DNA of 64,000 nt, from contig BDSI01000068.1 of the NCBI GenBank assembly GCA_003117195.1, forward strand, positions 62,001 to 126,000, given 5' to 3'. The position numbers were made by a program, and so were the translations under genes. This stretch comes from Eudorina sp. 2006-703-Eu-15 (Eukaryota; Chlorophyta; Chlorophyceae; Chlamydomonadales; Volvocaceae). Under the pieces are notes generated by a model. That model saw only the letters and a list, made by a program, of their open reading frames with translations. It searched no databases and was not told the origin of the DNA. Positions 59,916-64,000 of this stretch are shown here, piece after piece. Position 1 is the stretch's first letter, and every line of letters begins with the position of its first letter.

Positions 59916-60463
59916 CAGTGTTCGTATCTTATTTTAAGACTTTCGTCCGCATGGACGAAAGGGAGTAACTTTGGCCCGTTTCGTTCGTTGGCTGGTGGAC
60001 GAACAGCCCCTCCGGGGCCGTCATCCGTTCGTCCGGCAGGATGAAAGGGACGAACGCTTGGAAACCGCGAACGCTTGGAAACCGCTGATTGAGGTAGCTT
60101 TGGTTTCGGGCTTCTTATCTTTCGGTGCCGACAACGATTTGAGTTTCTCGGCCGAGCACGGTCTCCTGCTGTCGGCTTCCGGGCTGACAGCACCGGTGGA
60201 CCAGCTGAAGACGGCCCGGCCTCACCACAATGTCACGCCAACGCCAGTGTTCACTACGATTACAGGCTCAAATCAATGGATTTGCTCGCTTTGGCGGACG
60301 AACAGGTCGGGTTTCGGGTCCTTTCGTCCGTTTGGCTGGTGGACGAACGCCGGCTTTCGGCCGGCATTTCGTTCGTTCGGCCGGACAATCGCGCCTTAAG
60401 CTGTTCGTCCAAAACGGCCCTTCGGGCCGCCGGTTCATCCGGACAACGAAGATACGAACACTG
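59916..60463. mobile_element. hAT-like MITE, unit 5 copy (548 bp)
   Basis: TIRs at 59916-59929 and 60450-60463. Longer than the others because of a 17-bp internal tandem duplication near 60053-60086. Confidence 0.85.
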
Positions 60464-60631
60464 ATCGGTGACCTGCATGAAAATGAATGTGACCCCCAGC
60501 CAATAGCAGGATGTCTGTCTGTCCACACCCTTACCCTTACAACATCACACATCCACCATAAACATCTGAGAGCTTATAAGCCATTCTCCAGCCGTCCATA
60601 GCCCATGTCATCTCCGCCTCCTGTGTTGATT

Positions 60632-60702
60632 GCCCACATTGAGGATTGAACTCAAGACCTTTCCCTTACGAAGGGAACGCTCTACCACTAAGCTATATAG
60701 GC
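60632..60702 (-). tRNA. tRNA-Thr(CGT), unit 5
   Basis: tRNA body unchanged; flanks as in unit 4. Confidence 0.92.
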
Positions 60703-60754
60703 AATTTACAAGTGCAGAGCAGACTGATGGGCGGTCTCGACGGGCTGGGTGGTC

Positions 60755-60840
60755 GATCACGATGGGACTCAAACCCACAATCTCCGCCTGCATCCCGGCC
60801 GTACCGGAGGGCGATGCCTTATCCATTAGGCCACGCGACC
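60755..60840 (-). tRNA. tRNA-Arg(CCG), unit 5, T-loop C56 lost (possible pseudogene)
   Basis: Carries the same C56T change as unit 4, so the change was copied along with the unit rather than arising twice. Confidence 0.75.
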
Positions 60841-61591
60841 CACATGCCAATAGGACCGGGAGGCCCTCACCTTAGCCACTACGCTTGAGTCACATCCACG
60901 CTTACCCGCCCAAAAGCGGGAAGGCATGGCCCATCTTCTTCCCTTCACGCATGCACATTTAGGATGTTGCTTTTTGTTGGTAAGCACGCATGGTACGCTC
61001 AGCTGGAATGTGACATACATGTGACACCACTGTCGCGAGCAAGTATACGTATATGACCCTGACGCACCCGTATTTTTGCCAATCATTTCTTGAACTTCAC
61101 ACAGGTGTTGGGTCAGAACCTACCCAGGAAATGATCACACGTCGTAAACCAATCACCAAATCGTTATCACACTGATGACATGCGGTACATCAGGTCGGGT
61201 GTACTGAAGACACTTGTATGTTGCGGAACCCCCATCAATGATTATATATTTTATCTTTATAGTAATGATTTTACAGTGGACCGCTAGGGTCATCGGTGCC
61301 ACCCGCAGCCTCCATCCTCACCACACCCTGCAAAAATCACAAAGGGCCGCCACATGGCATACATACCAGACAGACTCCACAAACACGGGAGTCACACCGT
61401 ACCTACGGACCAGCCATGGTCAAGTACACACCCCACGCTGTAGGAGCAGCATAGAACTTACTATTCAGCCCCCCGCAACACCCTTATGTAACCCATATGA
61501 ACTTGTTACAGACACACGTGTCCAACTTTATGTGGTCCGTGGCGCATACATAGTGACATGTGTACCCAACCATCATTTGATCAGCCTCAGT

Positions 61592-61672
61592 GACCCGGGT
61601 GGGGATTGAACCCACAACCTTCGATGGTCGCCGTGTTTGGAGTCCGACGCTCCACCATTGAGCTACCAAGCC
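61592..61672 (-). pseudogene. tRNA-Trp(CCA), unit 5, damaged anticodon stem
   Basis: On the + strand CTTCGGATGGTCCCGTG has become CTTCGATGGTCGCCGTG: one G lost from the 3' anticodon strand and one gained in the intron, so total length stays 81. The TCGGA/TCCGA stem is broken. This half-unit has other single-base indels, so assembly error is possible. Confidence 0.7.
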
Positions 61673-62736
61673 TCCGTGTGTATGCACTGAAGCAATTGTA
61701 ACATGCCGTACAATACTGGAACAAACCTTCACAATGTTGGCCATACGAGTCAAGCAGTCAAGCCTCACCGAATAAACAGGTTATGTCAACTTTCTACCAT
61801 CAGCACAAAAAATAGAGCCCTGAGGGTACCTTTTCGATATTAGATATTAGATATTGTATTGGAAACAACGCATACATTATTTTAATGACAAACATGTTAA
61901 TTTTTAATGTTTGTTTAATTTATAAGAAAGGTTCCTTATCACAAGGACAACGGAATTTGGTTATTGATAGCCAGGTAATGCCATAGCAGCAGAAGGCAAA
62001 AGCGCCGGGCCATTATTACATCGTGATAAATCATATTGAGTACTGTGGACATGGCCTTACACATGGAGAGGCAGTCATGGTTCGATGTACAAACAGAGAA
62101 CGGAACCGGCATTCACACTTGTACAGGGTGCGCCAATGCGGGCCCGTTGATGAGGTTCACTGTAATGATGATCAAAATGCTCATGTATCATATTGACAAA
62201 CACGAGAATATTACAAAAATAACGGTATGGTAACAATGATATAATGGTAAAGATGATGATAACGACAATGATAATGATAGTGAATAAAGATAACTGCAAT
62301 AACAATCACAGTAAGCCGAACAAGCGTAATGCAAATATTACAAGTAATTTGTGTTAATATGATTATCATCTACACCGGCCGCCGGAACTGAAGATTGATG
62401 TACTTCTAGTGAAATAAAAACCTGTGTATGCGCACGGTCACCGGACCAACACTCAAATAAATTTCAACGGAATCTTGACCATGGTTTGTTCACGACACTG
62501 ACACGACGGGCACTGAATTTTCACAACACCAATGCACGACGGTGCGTGGTAGGTAACATATAATAGGTGGCTAGGCCTGCAGACATGTATCGCATTGCTG
62601 CATCTGGGCCGCCTGGGGATTGATCCACACCTAAATGGTCAACTGATACCAGTATCGGTATGAGCTATCTGGGCCCGTTGGAACACCCGGTCGGGATACG
62701 GGTCCACCTTGTAACGGTTACATACAATATCGGTGT

Positions 62737-63267
62737 CAGTGTTCGTATCTTATTTTAAGGCTTTCGTCCGCATGGACGAAAGGGAGTAACTTTGGCCCGT
62801 TTCATTGGTTTGCTGGTGGACGAACAGCCCCTCTGGGGCCGTCATCCGTTCGTCCGGCAGGATGAAAGGGACGAACGCTTGGAAACCGCTGATTGAGGTA
62901 GCTTTGGTTTCGGGCTTCTTATCTTTCGGTGCCGACAACGATTTGAGTTTCTCGGCCCGAGCACGGTCTCCTGCTGTCGGCTTCCGGGCTGACAGCACCG
63001 GTGGACCAGCTGAAGACGGCCCGGCCTCACCCAATGTCACGCCAACGCCAGTGTTCACTACGATTACAGGCTAAAATCAATGGATTTGCTCGCTTTGGCG
63101 GACGAACAGGTCGGGTTTCGGGTCCTTTCGTCCGTTTGGCTGGTGGACGAACGCCGGCTTTCGGCCGGCATTTCGTTCGTTCGGCCGGACAATCGCGCCT
63201 TAAGCTGTTCGTCCAAAACGGCCCTTCGGGCCGCCGGTTCATCCGGACAACGAAGATACGAACACTG
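62737..63267. mobile_element. hAT-like MITE, unit 6 copy (531 bp)
   Basis: TIRs at 62737-62750 and 63254-63267. Diagnostic variants are those of unit 2. Confidence 0.85.
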
Positions 63268-63435
63268 ATCGGTGACCTGCATGAAAATGAATGTGACCCC
63301 CAGCCAATAGCAGGATGTCCGTCTGTCCACACCCTTACCCTTACAACATCACACATCCACCATAAACATCTGAGAGCTTATAAGCCATTCTCCAGCCATC
63401 CATAGCCCATGTCATCTCCCCGTCCTGTATTGATT

Positions 63436-63506
63436 GCCCACATTGAGGATTGAACTCAAGACCTTTCCCTTACGAAGGGAACGCTCTACCACTAAGCTAT
63501 ATAGGC
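63436..63506 (-). tRNA. tRNA-Thr(CGT), unit 6
   Basis: tRNA body and flanks as in units 1 and 2. Confidence 0.93.
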
Positions 63507-63558
63507 AATTCACAAGTGCACAGCAGACTGATGGGCGATCTCGACGGGCTGGGTGGTC

Positions 63559-63644
63559 GATCACGATGGGACTCGAACCCACAATCTCCGCCTGCATCCC
63601 GGCCGTACCGGAGGGCGATGCCTTATCCATTAGGCCACGCGACC
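63559..63644 (-). tRNA. tRNA-Arg(CCG), intron-containing, unit 6
   Basis: Same as units 1-3; intact T loop. Confidence 0.92.
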
Positions 63645-64000
63645 CACATGCCAATAGGACCGGGAGGCCCTCACCTTAGCCACTACGCTTGAGTCACATC
63701 CACGCTTACCCGCCCAAAAGCGGGAAGGCATGGCCCATCTTCTTCCCTTCACGCATGCACATTTAGGATGTTGCTTTTTGTTGGTAAGCACGCATGGTAC
63801 GCTCAGCTGGAATGTGACATACATGTGACACCACTGTCGCGAGCAAGTATACGTATATGACCCTGACGCACCCGTATTTTTGCCAATCATTTCTTGAACT
63901 TCACACAGGTGTTGGGTCAGAACCTACCCAGGAAATGATCACACGTCGTAAACCAATCACCAAATCGTTATCACACTGATGACATGCGGTACATCAGGTC

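Larger units (their letters stand above)
59721..62541. repeat. tandem array unit 5 (2821 bp)
   Basis: Same order. The MITE matches unit 1 at several diagnostic sites (CGTTCGTTGGCTGG, CACCACAATG, GGCTCAAATC, TGTCTGTCTG) and has a 17-bp internal duplication (GAACGCTTGGAAACCGC, about 60053-60086). Several single-base deletions occur in its second half. Confidence 0.97.
62542..64000. repeat. tandem array unit 6 (cut by window end)
   Basis: 1459 bp visible, ending after tRNA-Arg. MITE variants match unit 2. The array continues beyond the window. Confidence 0.97.

Noticed and set aside
48687..64000. Could the array be an rDNA or CRISPR-like array?
   Set aside because: No rRNA core sequences were recognised, and the units are 2.8 kb with tRNAs rather than short repeats with spacers.

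Overview
The window looks like nuclear DNA of a green alga of the Chlamydomonadales/Volvocales type (inference). It is very GC-rich and full of simple repeats, and its genes consist of many short exons with GT-AG introns. Two genes encode extracellular multidomain proteins of a kind common in these algae, and the tRNA genes carry short introns at position 37/38. No bacterial, organellar or viral gene was recognised.

Layout. (1) 1-3677, + strand: the 3' part of a gene made of repeated PAN/Apple-like cysteine-rich exons, each 79-80 codons long, ending in a thaumatin-like domain. (2) 3678-7072: low-complexity intergenic DNA. (3) 7073-27211, + strand: a 29-exon gene whose exons join in a single frame (7758 nt, about 2585 aa). 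It encodes a secreted or membrane-anchored protein with a proline-rich N-terminus, a G8 domain, a CEMIP/fibrocystin-like beta-helix region and nine ShKT-like modules. (4) 27212-33131: intergenic DNA with one weak minus-strand ORF. (5) 33132-48219, + strand: a 26-exon VPS11 gene (4044 nt, 1347 aa) with Ala/Gly/Gln-rich insertions and a RING finger that has lost most ligands of one zinc site. An intron-containing elongator tRNA-Met gene lies antisense in VPS11 intron 11. (6) 48687 to the window end: a tandem array of about 2.8-kb units, five complete and one cut by the window edge. Each complete unit carries tRNA-Thr(CGT), tRNA-Arg(CCG) and tRNA-Trp(CCA) on the minus strand, a degenerate tRNA-like sequence and a copy of a hAT-like MITE.

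The protein genes do not form a pathway. The first two probably act in the extracellular matrix or wall; VPS11 serves the HOPS/CORVET tethering complexes of the endolysosome/vacuole. What links the window is its repeat biology: two unrelated hAT-like MITEs with 8-bp target duplications, several short dispersed repeat families shared between introns of different genes, and a tRNA array whose units look like recombination mosaics. All splice sites were chosen by eye from consensus, frame closure and protein similarity remembered from known families; no alignment was run.
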